A stretch of DNA of 64,000 nucleotides, from NCBI RefSeq assembly GCF_039929605.1, contig NZ_JBDSQX010000101.1, forward strand, positions 13,879-77,878, in the 5' to 3' direction. Shown one piece after another: positions 56,197 to 64,000 of this stretch (the stretch's first letter is position 1; each line of letters opens with the position of its first letter). The translations under genes and the position numbers were made by a program. The DNA is from Pelomonas sp039929605. GTDB lineage: Bacteria; Pseudomonadota; Gammaproteobacteria; Burkholderiales; Burkholderiaceae_C. The notes below the pieces were generated by a model. That model was not told where the DNA came from. It did not search any database and saw only the letters and a list, made by a program, of their open reading frames with translations.

Positions 56197-56419
56197 TCTT
56201 TCGGGCCGAGCGCCGGGCCGCCCCAAGCCGGCCAGGCGGCGGCTGCGTGCGGCTCGATGCCGCAGGCGGCTGCGTCCCCTCTCGGGGGCTGAGGCCGGAC
56301 ACGGCAAGTCCGGTGGACTTGTCGTGCCTGCCGAAGAGCTGCGGCACTGCCGCAGCGCGGTCTGCAAGACCGACCAGATCCGCCCGCGTGCAGCGCGGCG
56401 GGCTGGGCGAGGGGCTTCA
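56197..56419. repeat. Family A stop-anchored palindromic repeat, copy 3
   Basis: The copy has the same core order as 1695-1921: GGGCCGAGCGCCGGGCCGCC, a variable hairpin region with GTGCGGC-TCGAT-GCCGCAG, CTCGGGGGCTGAGGCCGG, the hairpin CAAGTCC/GGACTTG, GCTGCGG (56338-56344) with CCGCAGC (56350-56356), GGTCT-GCA-AGACC, and GCGAGGGGCTTCA. The final TCA (56417-56419) is the region where the dctR coding frame ends. Here both flanking genes are on the minus strand, so it is not restricted to convergent pairs. The segment 56018-56196 holds nothing else I recognise. Confidence 0.8.
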
Positions 56420-57034
56420 GGTTCTAGCGGCGATCAGCGTGGCCACTTCGGCCGCCGAGCGCACGCCCAGCTTGGCGAACACGCGGGCGCGATGGACCTC
56501 GACGGTGCGGACGGACACGTTCAGCTCGTCGGCAATGACCTTGTTGAGCTTGCCGGCCGCCACCCGCGCCATCACCTCGCGCTCGCGCTCGGTCAGGCTG
56601 GCCAGGCGCGCGCTGCGCTCCGCCACCTGGGCGCCTTCCACCTGCATGGCGGCGTCCACGGCCAGGGCCTGGGCGATGCGGTCGGCCAGTGCGTTGTCGC
56701 CGTAGGGCTTCTCCAGGAAGTCGAAGGCGCCCTTCTTCAGCGCCTCCACGACCATCGGGATGTCGCCATGGCCGGTCAGGAACAGCACCGGGTTGCGTAA
56801 CGCGCGGGCCAGCAGTTCGTCGTGCAGGCGCGTGCCGCTCATGGGCTCCATGCGCACGTCGAGCAGGAAGACGCCGCGCGGCGCGGGCTCGCCATCCAGC
56901 GCCTCCAGCAGCGCCGGGCCGCCGTCGAAGGTGCGCACCGCCAGGCCGCGCGAGCGCAGCAGGAAGGCCAGTGCGTCGCGCACGCCGGGATCGTCGTCGA
57001 CGAGGTGGACGGTGCCGATGAGGGGTTCAGCCAT
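56417..57034 (-). CDS. dctR: FixJ/LuxR-family response regulator DctR, 205 aa
   Basis: The receiver has VHLVDDDPGVRDAL, the Asp in FLLDVRMEPMSG, FLTGHGDIPMVVEALKKGAFDFLEKPY with the conserved Lys, a combination typical of the FixJ/DctR group. The C-terminal LuxR helix-turn-helix has LTEREREVMARVAAGKLNKVIADELNVSVRTVEVHRARV. It overlaps the kinase gene by eight bases and the pair diverges from the TRAP transporter genes, the arrangement of DctSR in Rhodobacter. It should activate dctPQM in response to C4-dicarboxylates. Confidence 0.88.
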   Translation of the reverse strand: MAEPLIGTVHLVDDDPGVRDALAFLLRSRGLAVRTFDGGPALLEALDGEPAPRGVFLLDVRMEPMSGTRLHDELLARALRNPVLFLTGHGDIPMVVEALKKGAFDFLEKPYGDNALADRIAQALAVDAAMQVEGAQVAERSARLASLTEREREVMARVAAGKLNKVIADELNVSVRTVEVHRARVFAKLGVRSAAEVATLIAART

Positions 57035-58949
57035 GGACGCTCTCCGTGCTCACTTCGCGGCTCAGGGGCAGGCTGAACGAGAACAACGCGCCGCCGCCGG
57101 GTGCCTCACCGGCGTCGAGCACGCCCTGGTGGGCCTCGACGATGGAGCGGCAGATGGCCAGACCCATGCCCATGCCGTCGGCCTTGGTGGAATAGAAGGG
57201 CGCGCAGAGCTGCTCGACGCGGCGGCCAATGAGGCCGGGGCCGTTGTCCTGCACGTCGATGCGCACGAACTCGCCCACCACGCGGCTGCTGACGGCGATG
57301 CGGCGTCCCCGCTCGCCGGGCTCGCGGGCCTGCAGCGCGTCGGCGGCATTGCGCACCAGGTTGATGACGACCTGCTCGATGAGCACAGCGTCGGCCAACA
57401 CGGCGGGCACGCCGGGCGCGAGGGTCACGGCCAGGGCGATGCTGCGGCGCTGGCAATCGCGCTTGAGCAGCTCGACGGCGGCGATGATGACCTCGTGCAG
57501 GTCGCAGTGCTCGTGGCGGGGCTCGCGCCGGGTCAGGAACTCGCGGATGCGCGCCACGATGCGGCCGGCGTGCTCGGCCTGCTGACCCAGGCGCTTGAGC
57601 GCACCGAGCACCAGCTCGTCCTGCACGCCGAGCTTGGCCAGCGAGTTGGCGATGCCGGCGTTGTAGCTGGCGATGGCCGTCAGCGGCTGGTTGAGCTCGT
57701 GGGCCAGCGTGGACGCGACCTCGCCGAGCATCGTCAGCCGCGCGTTGTGGGCCAGCGTCTCGACCTCGCGGCGCTCGCGTTCCTCCAGCCGCTTGCGCTC
57801 GGTGATGTCGACGATGGAGCCCATCCAGCCGATCTGGCGGCCGCTGGCGTCCACCAGCGGCGACTCGAACACCATCACGTCCACCGTGCTGCCGGTGCTG
57901 TGCCGCCAATGCGCCTCGTAGCCGGCGCGCGGCGCGTGGCCGGCGAGGTTGCGGCGGTTGCGCTCGGCCACCTCGGCCAGCGCATCGGGCGGCCAGTAGG
58001 GCATGGGCGGCAGCAGGCCGACGAGCGCTTCAGCGGGCAGGCCCACCATCTCGCAGAAGGTGCGGTTGACGTAGAGCAGCCGGCCGTCGAAGTCGCGGGC
58101 GCGCAGCGCGACCAGGGCCGAGTCCTCCATCGCGCGGCGCCATGCGGCCTCGGTGCGGCCGGCTACCTCGGCGCGCTCGACCTCGCGCATCTGGCGGCGC
58201 AGCAGCCAACTGGCCACCGCGATGAGGGGCAGGAAGCCGGCCAGCAGCACCCAGGTCAGCGGCCGGGTGGCATTGGAGACGGGGTCGCGCAGCGTCAGCT
58301 CCAGCGCCGCATCGGTCAGGGTTGCCTGCGTCAGCGGGCTGGCGCGCAGCGGGCCTGTCAGCGCCACGCGGTAGCTGGGCCGCGGCGCCTGGGCGGCACG
58401 CACGGGCGAGTCCGTCGATGACGCGATGACCTGGTCGGCGCTGTCCACCAGCTGCACGTCGTACTTGCGCGCCAGCCACCAGGGCACACCGCGCTTGAGC
58501 AGCAGGGCCGGCGCATAACGCACGACGAGCACGCCGCCGCCGCTGACGCGCGCCGTGAGGTGCAGGGAGAGGCCGTCCTCGTAACTGCTGACCTCCGAGC
58601 CGGCGGGCACCTCCGCGAGCACCCGGTTGCGCGAGTCCAGCCAGGTCACCGCCAGCCACAGGCGGCGCAGCCCGGCGTTGACCTCGGGGTGGGCCGCGAG
58701 CGCGGCGGTGCTGGGCGCTTCGCGCGCCAGGCCGGCGGCGAGCTGGCGCACATGGGCCTGCTCCTCGTCGATGCGGTCGCGCAGTTGGGCCTCGGTGCTG
58801 AGGGCGTCGGAGATCAGCGTCTGGCGCTGCTGCTCCTGCTCGTCGGCCTCGTTGGCGCGCACCCAGGCCAGCACCCCCAGCACGAACACGAGCGACAAGC
58901 CCAGCGGGGCCAGCCACAGGCTTCGGGTCAACAGCGCACGCAGGTTCAT
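57027..58949 (-). CDS. dctS: C4-dicarboxylate sensor histidine kinase DctS, 640 aa
   Basis: The first transmembrane helix (SLWLAPLGLSLVFVLGVLAW, about 8-30) and a second one (LTWVLLAGFLPLIAVASWLL near 255) enclose a periplasmic sensor of about 220 residues. A PAS domain (about 285-400) precedes HisKA with STLAHELNQPLTAI (His near 415) and a HATPase with NLVRNAADAL, VQDNGPGL, PFYSTKADGMGMGLAI. LNQPLTA is typical of DctS/FixL-like kinases. ATG 58949 is chosen to place the helix at the N-terminus. The likely signals are extracellular C4-dicarboxylates. Confidence 0.88.
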   Translation of the reverse strand: MNLRALLTRSLWLAPLGLSLVFVLGVLAWVRANEADEQEQQRQTLISDALSTEAQLRDRIDEEQAHVRQLAAGLAREAPSTAALAAHPEVNAGLRRLWLAVTWLDSRNRVLAEVPAGSEVSSYEDGLSLHLTARVSGGGVLVVRYAPALLLKRGVPWWLARKYDVQLVDSADQVIASSTDSPVRAAQAPRPSYRVALTGPLRASPLTQATLTDAALELTLRDPVSNATRPLTWVLLAGFLPLIAVASWLLRRQMREVERAEVAGRTEAAWRRAMEDSALVALRARDFDGRLLYVNRTFCEMVGLPAEALVGLLPPMPYWPPDALAEVAERNRRNLAGHAPRAGYEAHWRHSTGSTVDVMVFESPLVDASGRQIGWMGSIVDITERKRLEERERREVETLAHNARLTMLGEVASTLAHELNQPLTAIASYNAGIANSLAKLGVQDELVLGALKRLGQQAEHAGRIVARIREFLTRREPRHEHCDLHEVIIAAVELLKRDCQRRSIALAVTLAPGVPAVLADAVLIEQVVINLVRNAADALQAREPGERGRRIAVSSRVVGEFVRIDVQDNGPGLIGRRVEQLCAPFYSTKADGMGMGLAICRSIVEAHQGVLDAGEAPGGGALFSFSLPLSREVSTESVHG

Positions 58950-58985
58950 GGGGCGCAGTCTAAGAAGGAGAGAGGCCGCGCGAAA

Positions 58986-58999
58986 TGTGGAACTCCACA
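58986..58999. promoter_or_regulatory. Candidate DctR operator TGTGGAACTCCACA
   Basis: A perfect 6-2-6 inverted repeat sits between the divergent dctS and dctP genes, 60 bases before the dctP start. Its location and symmetry suit a LuxR-type dimer binding site, although no experimental consensus was applied. A second inverted repeat, GGCCGGC (59014) to GCCGGCC, lies nearer dctP. Confidence 0.45.
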
Positions 59000-59059
59000 A
59001 CTACCGCGCGGCGGGCCGGCTGGCAAGAATGCCGGCCATAACTTACTTGGAGACAAACC

Positions 59060-60058
59060 ATGTCGTTGCGCCGCCTCGTTCTCGTTGCCGCCCTGGCCTT
59101 GCCCTTCACGGCCTGGGCCCAAGCCCCCATCGTCATCAAGTTCAGCCACGTCGTGGCGCCCGACACGCCCAAGGGCAAGGGCGCGCAGCGCTTCAAGGAG
59201 CTGGCTGAAGCGCGCACCGGTGGCAAGGTGAAGGTGGAGCTCTACCCGAACAGCCAGCTCTACAAGGACAAGGAAGAACTCGAAGCCCTGCAACTGGGCA
59301 GCGTGCAGATGCTGGCCCCGTCGCTGGCCAAGTTCGGCCCGCTGGGCGCCAAGGAGTTCGAGGTCTTCGACCTGCCCTTCCTGTTCAAGGACTCCGTCGC
59401 CTTCCGCGCCATCACCGACGGGCCGCTTGGCGCGCAGTTGTTCCAGAAGCTGGAGCCCAAGGGCATCAAGGGCCTGGCCTACTGGGACAACGGCTTCCAC
59501 ATCATGAGCGCCAATAAGCCGCTGCACACGGTGGCGGATTTCAAGGGCCTGAAGATGCGCATCCAGTCCAGCAAGGTGCTGGACGCACAAATGCGCGCAC
59601 TTGGCGCCATCCCGCAGGTGATGGCCTTCAGCGAGCTCTACCAGGCGCTGCAGTCCGGCGTGGTGGACGGCACCGAAGGCGTGCCGAGCAACTTCTACAC
59701 GCAGAAGATTTTCGAAGTGCAAAAGCACATGACGCTGTCCAACCACGGCCACCTGGCCTACGCGGTCATCGTCAACAAGAAGTTCTGGGACGGCCTGCCG
59801 GCCGACGTCCGCACGCAGCTGGAAGGCGCCATCAAGGACAGCACCACCTACGCCAACGCGATCGCCGCGACCGAGAACGCCACGGCGCTTGAGAAGATCA
59901 AGGCCAGCGGCAAGACGACGATCTACACGCCGACGCCGGCCGAGCTCAACGAGTGGAAGAAGGCGCTGATGCCCGTCCACAAGGAGATGGAGTCGCGCGT
60001 GGGCAAGGCCACCGTGGAAGCGGCCTACAAGGCGACCGGCTTCGTCGCGCCGAAGTAG
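59060..60058 (+). CDS. dctP: TRAP transporter C4-dicarboxylate-binding protein DctP, 332 aa
   Basis: A signal peptide (LVLVAALALPFTAWA) is cleaved near AQA. The mature protein has DctP features: IVIKFSHVVAPDTPKGKGAQ, the conserved arginine-bearing LKMRIQSSKVLDAQMRALG that contacts the substrate carboxylate, and LQSGVVDGTEGVPSNFYTQK. GGAG eight bases upstream supports the start. It delivers malate, fumarate or succinate to the DctQM membrane pair. A perfect 22-bp palindrome after its stop probably protects the dctP mRNA end. Confidence 0.93.
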   Translation: MSLRRLVLVAALALPFTAWAQAPIVIKFSHVVAPDTPKGKGAQRFKELAEARTGGKVKVELYPNSQLYKDKEELEALQLGSVQMLAPSLAKFGPLGAKEFEVFDLPFLFKDSVAFRAITDGPLGAQLFQKLEPKGIKGLAYWDNGFHIMSANKPLHTVADFKGLKMRIQSSKVLDAQMRALGAIPQVMAFSELYQALQSGVVDGTEGVPSNFYTQKIFEVQKHMTLSNHGHLAYAVIVNKKFWDGLPADVRTQLEGAIKDSTTYANAIAATENATALEKIKASGKTTIYTPTPAELNEWKKALMPVHKEMESRVGKATVEAAYKATGFVAPK

Positions 60059-60076
60059 GCCCACGACCTGCCGGCT

Positions 60077-60098
60077 CGCCGCCCCTCGAGGGGCGGCG
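60077..60098 (+). other. Intercistronic stem-loop between dctP and dctQ
   Basis: CGCCGCCCCTCGAGGGGCGGCG is a perfect 22-bp palindrome without a following T-run. Such structures between a binding-protein gene and its permease genes are known to stabilise or attenuate the message so that binding protein exceeds permease. Confidence 0.6.
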
Positions 60099-60133
60099 GC
60101 GCCAGGCGCTGCCTGATCTGTCGAGGAGACCCC

Positions 60134-60682
60134 GTGATCAATCGAATACTCAACCACCTGGAGGAATGGCTGATCGCCTTCCTCATCGGAGCCGCAACGC
60201 TGGTGATCTTCATCGCCGTGGTGCATCGCTTCGTGTCCGGCGTGCCGTACATCCAGGACTACACGGTGCAGATCAACCTCTCCTGGGCGCAGGAGCTGTG
60301 CATCTTCATGTTCGTGTGGATGGCCAAGTTCGGCGCGGCCTACGGTGTGCGCACCGGCATCCACGTGGGCGTGGACGTGGTGCTGCGCAAGCTGCATGGC
60401 AAGGCCCACCGCAACCTCGTCGTGTTCGGCCTGCTGGCCGGCGCACTGTTCACCGGCACGGTGGCCACGCTGGGCGGCATTTTCGTCTGGCACATGTCCG
60501 AAACCGATCAGACCTCGGTCGACCTGGAGGTGCCGATGTGGATCGTCTATCTCTGCGTGCCGCTGGGCTCCGGGTTGATGTGCTATCGCTTCCTGCAGGT
60601 GGCGTGGAGCTTCCTGAAGACCGGTGAGCTGCCTCACCACGACCACGGCCACGTTGAAGGCATCGAAGAGGTGAAAGCATGA
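60134..60682 (+). CDS. dctQ: TRAP transporter small permease DctQ, 182 aa
   Basis: Four transmembrane helices are visible (about 12-35, 50-70, 90-115, 130-155), as in DctQ proteins. WAQELCIFMFVWMAKFGAAYGVRTGIHVGVDV is the conserved central block. The GTG start at 60134 has GAGGAG five bases upstream. It overlaps dctM by four bases. It forms the inner-membrane complex with DctM for sodium-driven uptake. The C-terminal tail is His- and Glu-rich (LPHHDHGHVEGIEEV). Confidence 0.92.
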   Translation: MINRILNHLEEWLIAFLIGAATLVIFIAVVHRFVSGVPYIQDYTVQINLSWAQELCIFMFVWMAKFGAAYGVRTGIHVGVDVVLRKLHGKAHRNLVVFGLLAGALFTGTVATLGGIFVWHMSETDQTSVDLEVPMWIVYLCVPLGSGLMCYRFLQVAWSFLKTGELPHHDHGHVEGIEEVKA

Positions 60683-61959
60683 ACGCTGCCATCATTTTCG
60701 TGCTGCTGATTGCGCTCATGCTGACCGGCATGCCGATCAGCATCTCGCTCGGCCTGACCGTGCTGACCTTCCTGTTCACGATGACCGATGTGCCGGTCCA
60801 GTCCGTGGCCTTGAAGCTGTTCACCGGCATCGAGAAGTTCGAGATCATGGCGATCCCGTTCTTCATCCTGGCCGGCAACTTCCTGACGCACGGCGGGGTG
60901 GCACGGCGGATGATCCGCTTCGCCTCCAGCATGGTCGGCCACTGGCACGGCGGCCTGGGCCTGGCGGGCGTGCTGGCCTGCGCGCTGTTCGCGGCGGTGT
61001 CGGGCTCCAGCCCGGCCACGGTCGTGGCCATCGGTTCGGTGATCCTGCCGGCCATGGTCAAGCAGGGCTTCCCGAACAAGTTCGGCGCCGGCATCATCAC
61101 CACCTCCGGCTCGCTGGGCATCCTGATCCCGCCGTCCATCGCGATGGTGATGTATTCGGTGTCCACCAATGTGTCGGTGGGTGCCATGTTCATCGCCGGC
61201 ATCGTGCCGGGCATCGTGCTGGCCATCCTGCTGGGCTTCACGACCTGGAACATCTCCCGCAAGAACAACTACCCGCGCCTGCCCAAGGCCAGTTGGGGCG
61301 AGCGCTGGGCGGCATTCAAGGAAAGCGCCTGGGGCCTGCTGCTGATCGTCGTCGTCATGGGCGGCATCTACAGCGGCATATTCACGCCGACGGAAGCAGC
61401 GGCGATGGCGGCGGTGTACGCCTTCATCATCGCGGTCTTCGTCTACAAGGACCTGCCCCTCAAACGCCTGCCCAAGGTGCTGCTGGACTCGGCCAGCATG
61501 AGCGCGATGCTGCTCTACATCATCACCAACGCGGTGCTGTTCAGCTTCCTGATGACGAGCGAGAACATCCCGCAGGCCATGGCCGACTGGATGATCAACC
61601 AGGGCTTCGGGCCGATCGCCTTCCTGCTGGTGGTCAACATCCTGCTGCTGCTGGCGGGCAACGTGATGGAGCCCAGCTCGATCATCCTGATCCTGGCGCC
61701 CATCCTGTTCCCGGTGGCGATCAAGCTGGGCATCGACCCCATCCACTTCGGCATCCTGATCGTCGTGAACATGGAAGTCGGCATGTGCCATCCGCCGGTC
61801 GGGCTCAACCTCTATGTGGCGTCGGGCATCACCAAGATGGGCATCAGCGAGCTGACCGTGGCTGTCATGCCCTGGCTGCTGACGATGCTGGGCTTCCTGA
61901 TGGTGGTGACCTACTGGCCGGCCCTGACGCTGTGGCTACCGCATCTGCTGATGAAGTAG
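60679..61959 (+). CDS. dctM: TRAP transporter large permease DctM, 426 aa
   Basis: This protein of the expected length carries 11-12 helices. DctM markers include IPFFILAGNFLTHGGVARRM, SGSSPATVVAIGSVILPAM, SGSLGILIPPSIAMVMY, and GIYSGIFTPTEAAAMAAVYAF. It is the transport channel of the TRAP system. The coding region ends 21 bases before a strong hairpin terminator, so dctPQM is one operon. Confidence 0.94.
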   Translation: MNAAIIFVLLIALMLTGMPISISLGLTVLTFLFTMTDVPVQSVALKLFTGIEKFEIMAIPFFILAGNFLTHGGVARRMIRFASSMVGHWHGGLGLAGVLACALFAAVSGSSPATVVAIGSVILPAMVKQGFPNKFGAGIITTSGSLGILIPPSIAMVMYSVSTNVSVGAMFIAGIVPGIVLAILLGFTTWNISRKNNYPRLPKASWGERWAAFKESAWGLLLIVVVMGGIYSGIFTPTEAAAMAAVYAFIIAVFVYKDLPLKRLPKVLLDSASMSAMLLYIITNAVLFSFLMTSENIPQAMADWMINQGFGPIAFLLVVNILLLLAGNVMEPSSIILILAPILFPVAIKLGIDPIHFGILIVVNMEVGMCHPPVGLNLYVASGITKMGISELTVAVMPWLLTMLGFLMVVTYWPALTLWLPHLLMK

Positions 61960-61980
61960 CGCGGCACCGCTGTTGACGGC

Positions 61981-62012
61981 GAAACGGGGGCAGCGATGCT
62001 CCCGTTTCCCTT
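61981..62012 (+). terminator. Rho-independent-like terminator after dctM
   Basis: GAAACGGGGGCA (61981-61992) pairs with TGCTCCCGTTTC (61997-62008) over 12 bp with one G-T wobble, closed by a GCGA tetraloop and followed by CCTTTGT. It lies 21 bases after the dctM stop. Confidence 0.7.
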
Positions 62013-62042
62013 TGTGGCCCGCGCGCCGCGCCCCGGGACGGC

Positions 62043-62687
62043 ATGCAAATTGCACTGCGCTGGGGCATGAACACCGAACCGCCGTTCTCTCTACCCGGCC
62101 TGCGCGTGCTGCTGGCCGACGCCGGCCAGCGCCGCAGCCCGGTGATCCGCCTGGAGCTGATCCGGCTGCGCTGCCAACTGCTCGACGTGCTCGACCTCGT
62201 GGCCGAGCCCGCCGCCCTGGGCGCGGCACTGAAGCGCCAGGCGCCCGAGCTGCTGCTGATCGACTGCGACCAGCCCGCGCCCGAACTGCTCGCCCAGCTC
62301 GCCGTGGCCCAGCTGCAGAGCCCGCGCCCGGTGCTGCTGGTGGCCGAGCACATGGCCCCCGAGCAGATGCGCGCTGCGCTGCGCGCGGGTGCCAGCGCCC
62401 TGCAACTCGCCGGTCTGCCGCCGCAGCACCTGGGCGCGCTGCTGCAGCTGGCACTGGCCCGCTTCGAGCATGACCAGGCCCTGCAACAGGACCTGCGCCA
62501 GACCCAGACCCAGCTCGCCGAACGCAAGCTCGTCGAGCGCGCGCGCGGCATCCTGATGCGCGAGCAAGGCCTCGACGAAGAGGCGGCGTTCAAGCGCCTG
62601 CGCCAGCTCGCGATGACCGATGGCCAGACGATGGCCAGCGTGGCCACGCGCCTCATCGACGCCGATCAGCTGCTGCGCGCACGCTGA
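62043..62687 (+). CDS. nasT: ANTAR-domain antitermination regulator, NasT type, 214 aa
   Basis: The N-terminal part is a degenerate receiver (LRVLLADAGQRRSPVI, LLLIDCDQPAP). The C-terminal 60 residues are an ANTAR domain: LAERKLVERARGILMREQGLDEEAAFKRLRQLAMTDGQ, with the three helices expected for RNA binding. NasT-like proteins bind two-hexaloop RNA in leaders of nitrate assimilation operons and prevent termination. The gene is followed by a structured leader and nrtA, supporting that role. In-frame ATG 62067 could be the start. A NasS partner is not in the window. Confidence 0.85.
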   Translation: MQIALRWGMNTEPPFSLPGLRVLLADAGQRRSPVIRLELIRLRCQLLDVLDLVAEPAALGAALKRQAPELLLIDCDQPAPELLAQLAVAQLQSPRPVLLVAEHMAPEQMRAALRAGASALQLAGLPPQHLGALLQLALARFEHDQALQQDLRQTQTQLAERKLVERARGILMREQGLDEEAAFKRLRQLAMTDGQTMASVATRLIDADQLLRAR

Positions 62688-62869
62688 GCGCAAGCCCCAT
62701 CGCGGGCGCAAATGGCCGCCTTGGGGCGCGGCGCACCAACAGCACTTCATCACCACGCACCGGCGCGACGCAAACCGCCCGCTGGGGCCGCAGCCATGCG
62801 CCATGCGCGTGCAAATGGGTGCCACCAACCGCCTGCAAGAGCTGGCACGCAACCTGCTGAAAGAGGCTT

Positions 62870-62983
62870 GAGACCTGCAATGGCGCAGGTCTCTCGGGCC
62901 GGCCCGCTGTGAAGTGGCCGGCACTTCGGGACAACGGCGTCCGACCCCTCCTATTCGCCTTCGCTTTAGTAAAGCGAGTGCGA
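62870..62983 (+). promoter_or_regulatory. Structured nrtA leader with ANTAR-type hexaloop hairpin
   Basis: The first hairpin has a perfect 9-bp stem (62870-62878 with 62885-62893) and a six-base loop AATGGC, which keeps A at position 1 and G at position 4 as in ANTAR targets. Next come two mutually exclusive stems, GCCGGCC (62898-62904)/GGCCGGC (62916-62922) and GAAGTG (62911-62916)/CACTTC (62922-62927), then TTCGCTTT/AAAGCGA near 62960-62977 extended by TCGC/GCGA. There is no T-run terminator visible. The rest of 62688-63032 holds no gene I can support. Confidence 0.6.
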
Positions 62984-63032
62984 GAGCGTGGCCGCGCTGT
63001 CGTTGCCCCCTGCATGACCCAGGAGCCCGTGA

Positions 63033-64000
63033 TGACCGCCAGCCACAACTCAAACGTCTCGACCGACACGCCCAACCTGCAGCGCCGCAGCCTGCTTGCT
63101 GCCGCTGCCGCACTGCCCACCCTCGGCCTCGCCGGCGGAGCCTGGGCCGCCGGCTCGGACAAGCCCGAGAAGGAAGAAGTCCGCATCGGCTTCATCCCGC
63201 TGACCGACTGCGCCAGTGTCGTCATGGCCGCTGTGCTCGGCTTCGACAAGAAGTACGGCGTCAAGATCATCCCCACCAAGGAAGCCTCCTGGGCCGGCGT
63301 GCGCGACAAGCTCGTCAACGGCGAGCTCGACATGGCCCACGTGCTCTACGGCCTGGTCTACGGCGTGCACCTGGGCACGGCCGGCCCCAAGAAGGACATG
63401 GCCGTGTTGATGTCCATCAACAACAACGGCCAGGCCATCTCGCTGTCCAAGACGCTGGCCGACAAGGGTGCGGTGGACGGCCCGAGCCTGGCCAAGGTGA
63501 TGGCCGCCAACCCGCGTGAATACACCTTCGCCGGCACCTTCCCCACTGGCACCCACGCGATGTGGATGCACTACTGGCTGGCCGCTGCGGGCATCAACCC
63601 GCTGTCCGGCGCCAAGCTCATCACCGTGCCGCCGCCGCAGATGGTGGCCAATATGCGCGTGGGCAACATGGACGGCTTCTGCGTTGGCGAGCCCTGGAAC
63701 CACCGCGCCATCATGGACGGCATCGGCATCACGGCCAACACCACGCAGGACATCTGGAAGGACCACCCCGAGAAGGTGCTGGGCACGACGGCCGAGTTCG
63801 TCCAGAAGTACCCCAACACCGCCCGCGCCGTGATGATGGCCGTGCTGGAGGCAAGCCGCTGGATCGACGCCAACCTGTCCAACAAGCTCAAGATGGCCGA
63901 GACGGTGGCGCAGAAGGCCTACATCAACACCAGCGTGGACGTCATCAACCAGCGCATCCTGGGCCGCTACCAGAACGGCCTGGGCAAGACCTGGGACGAC
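63033..64000 (+). CDS. nrtA: Nitrate ABC transporter substrate-binding protein NrtA (5' part)
   Basis: A twin-arginine signal, LQRRSLLAAAAALPTLGLAGG, starts near residue 17. The mature region matches the NrtA/CmpA family: EVRIGFIPLTDCASVVMA, ELDMAHVLYGLVYGVHLG, TFAGTFPTGTHAMWMHYWLAAAG and GFCVGEPWNHRAI, residues that line the nitrate site. CAGGAG lies six bases before ATG 63033; GTG 63030 is also possible. The gene runs off the window after 322 codons, so permease and ATPase genes presumably follow. Confidence 0.92.

Noticed and set aside
59019..59032. TGGCAAGAATGCC as a sigma-54 promoter for dctP
   Set aside because: GG and GC dinucleotides are nine, not twelve, bases apart, and the regulator is FixJ-type rather than a sigma-54 activator.
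62620..62871. 83-codon frame overlapping the end of nasT
   Set aside because: It starts inside nasT, has no ribosome site and composition of an overlapping frame; only its last 20 codons lie outside, in the leader.

Overview
The window is a high-GC (roughly two-thirds G+C) bacterial chromosome segment. Gene content and repeats fit a Burkholderiales betaproteobacterium of the Roseateles/Mitsuaria/Rubrivivax kind. The supporting features are a very long four-ABC UvrA, a class II ribonucleotide reductase, a PEP-CTERM protein, DctSR with a DctPQM TRAP system, a NasT/NrtA nitrate locus and several families of GC-rich intergenic palindromic repeats. The lineage is an inference from gene style; no marker gene such as rRNA is present. 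I see no tRNA, rRNA, CRISPR array, prophage or transposase.

Layout. 1-6300: end of a DUF1415 gene, an orphan response regulator, a GAF/PAS histidine kinase, a vanadium-haloperoxidase/PAP2-like secreted protein and a small membrane protein. 6300-7140: mosaic repeat element. 7140-13041: giant uvrA with a translationally coupled 93-residue gene. 13270-20602: signalling block with a receiver protein, a beta-propeller diguanylate cyclase, an OmpR-type regulator, a globin and a hybrid kinase. 20735-23220: a perfect palindrome, a MatB-like CoA ligase, an AT-richer hypothetical gene and a second repeat element. 23219-32893: exonuclease and EcsC-like pair, a hydroxyproline-catabolism pair, spermidine-synthase-like protein, YoaK-family membrane protein, a CopG-type regulator, a POT peptide transporter, a methyltransferase and a sugar-binding-protein-like gene. 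32897-36976: nrdJ carrying a 380-residue homing-endonuclease intein at its radical cysteine, with a LexA box at its start.

37008-41643: EipA/DUF1134 protein, a PilZ gene with an apparent AUC start, then a LytS kinase / pseudokinase / LytTR regulator operon. 41690-42360: third repeat element flanked by a duplicated piece of that regulator. 42508-49149: TPR-GGDEF cyclase, lipase, PEP-CTERM protein and a molybdopterin oxidoreductase. 49267-53239: overlapping REC/HD-GYP, REC and PAS-kinase genes. 53248-55154: a second LytS/LytTR pair. 55266-55560: kinase relic with microsatellites. 56417-61959: DctR/DctS divergent from the dctPQM TRAP transporter. 62043-64000: NasT-type ANTAR regulator, a structured leader and the start of nrtA.

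Taken together this is a region dominated by signal transduction: seven histidine kinases or kinase-like proteins, nine receiver proteins including the ANTAR one, two diguanylate cyclases, one HD-GYP and one PilZ protein. Housekeeping genes (uvrA, nrdJ) and nutrient uptake genes (dicarboxylates, nitrate, peptides, hydroxyproline) lie between them. The most notable non-coding signal is a repeat family whose copies end exactly at stop codons and whose hairpin stems covary between copies.
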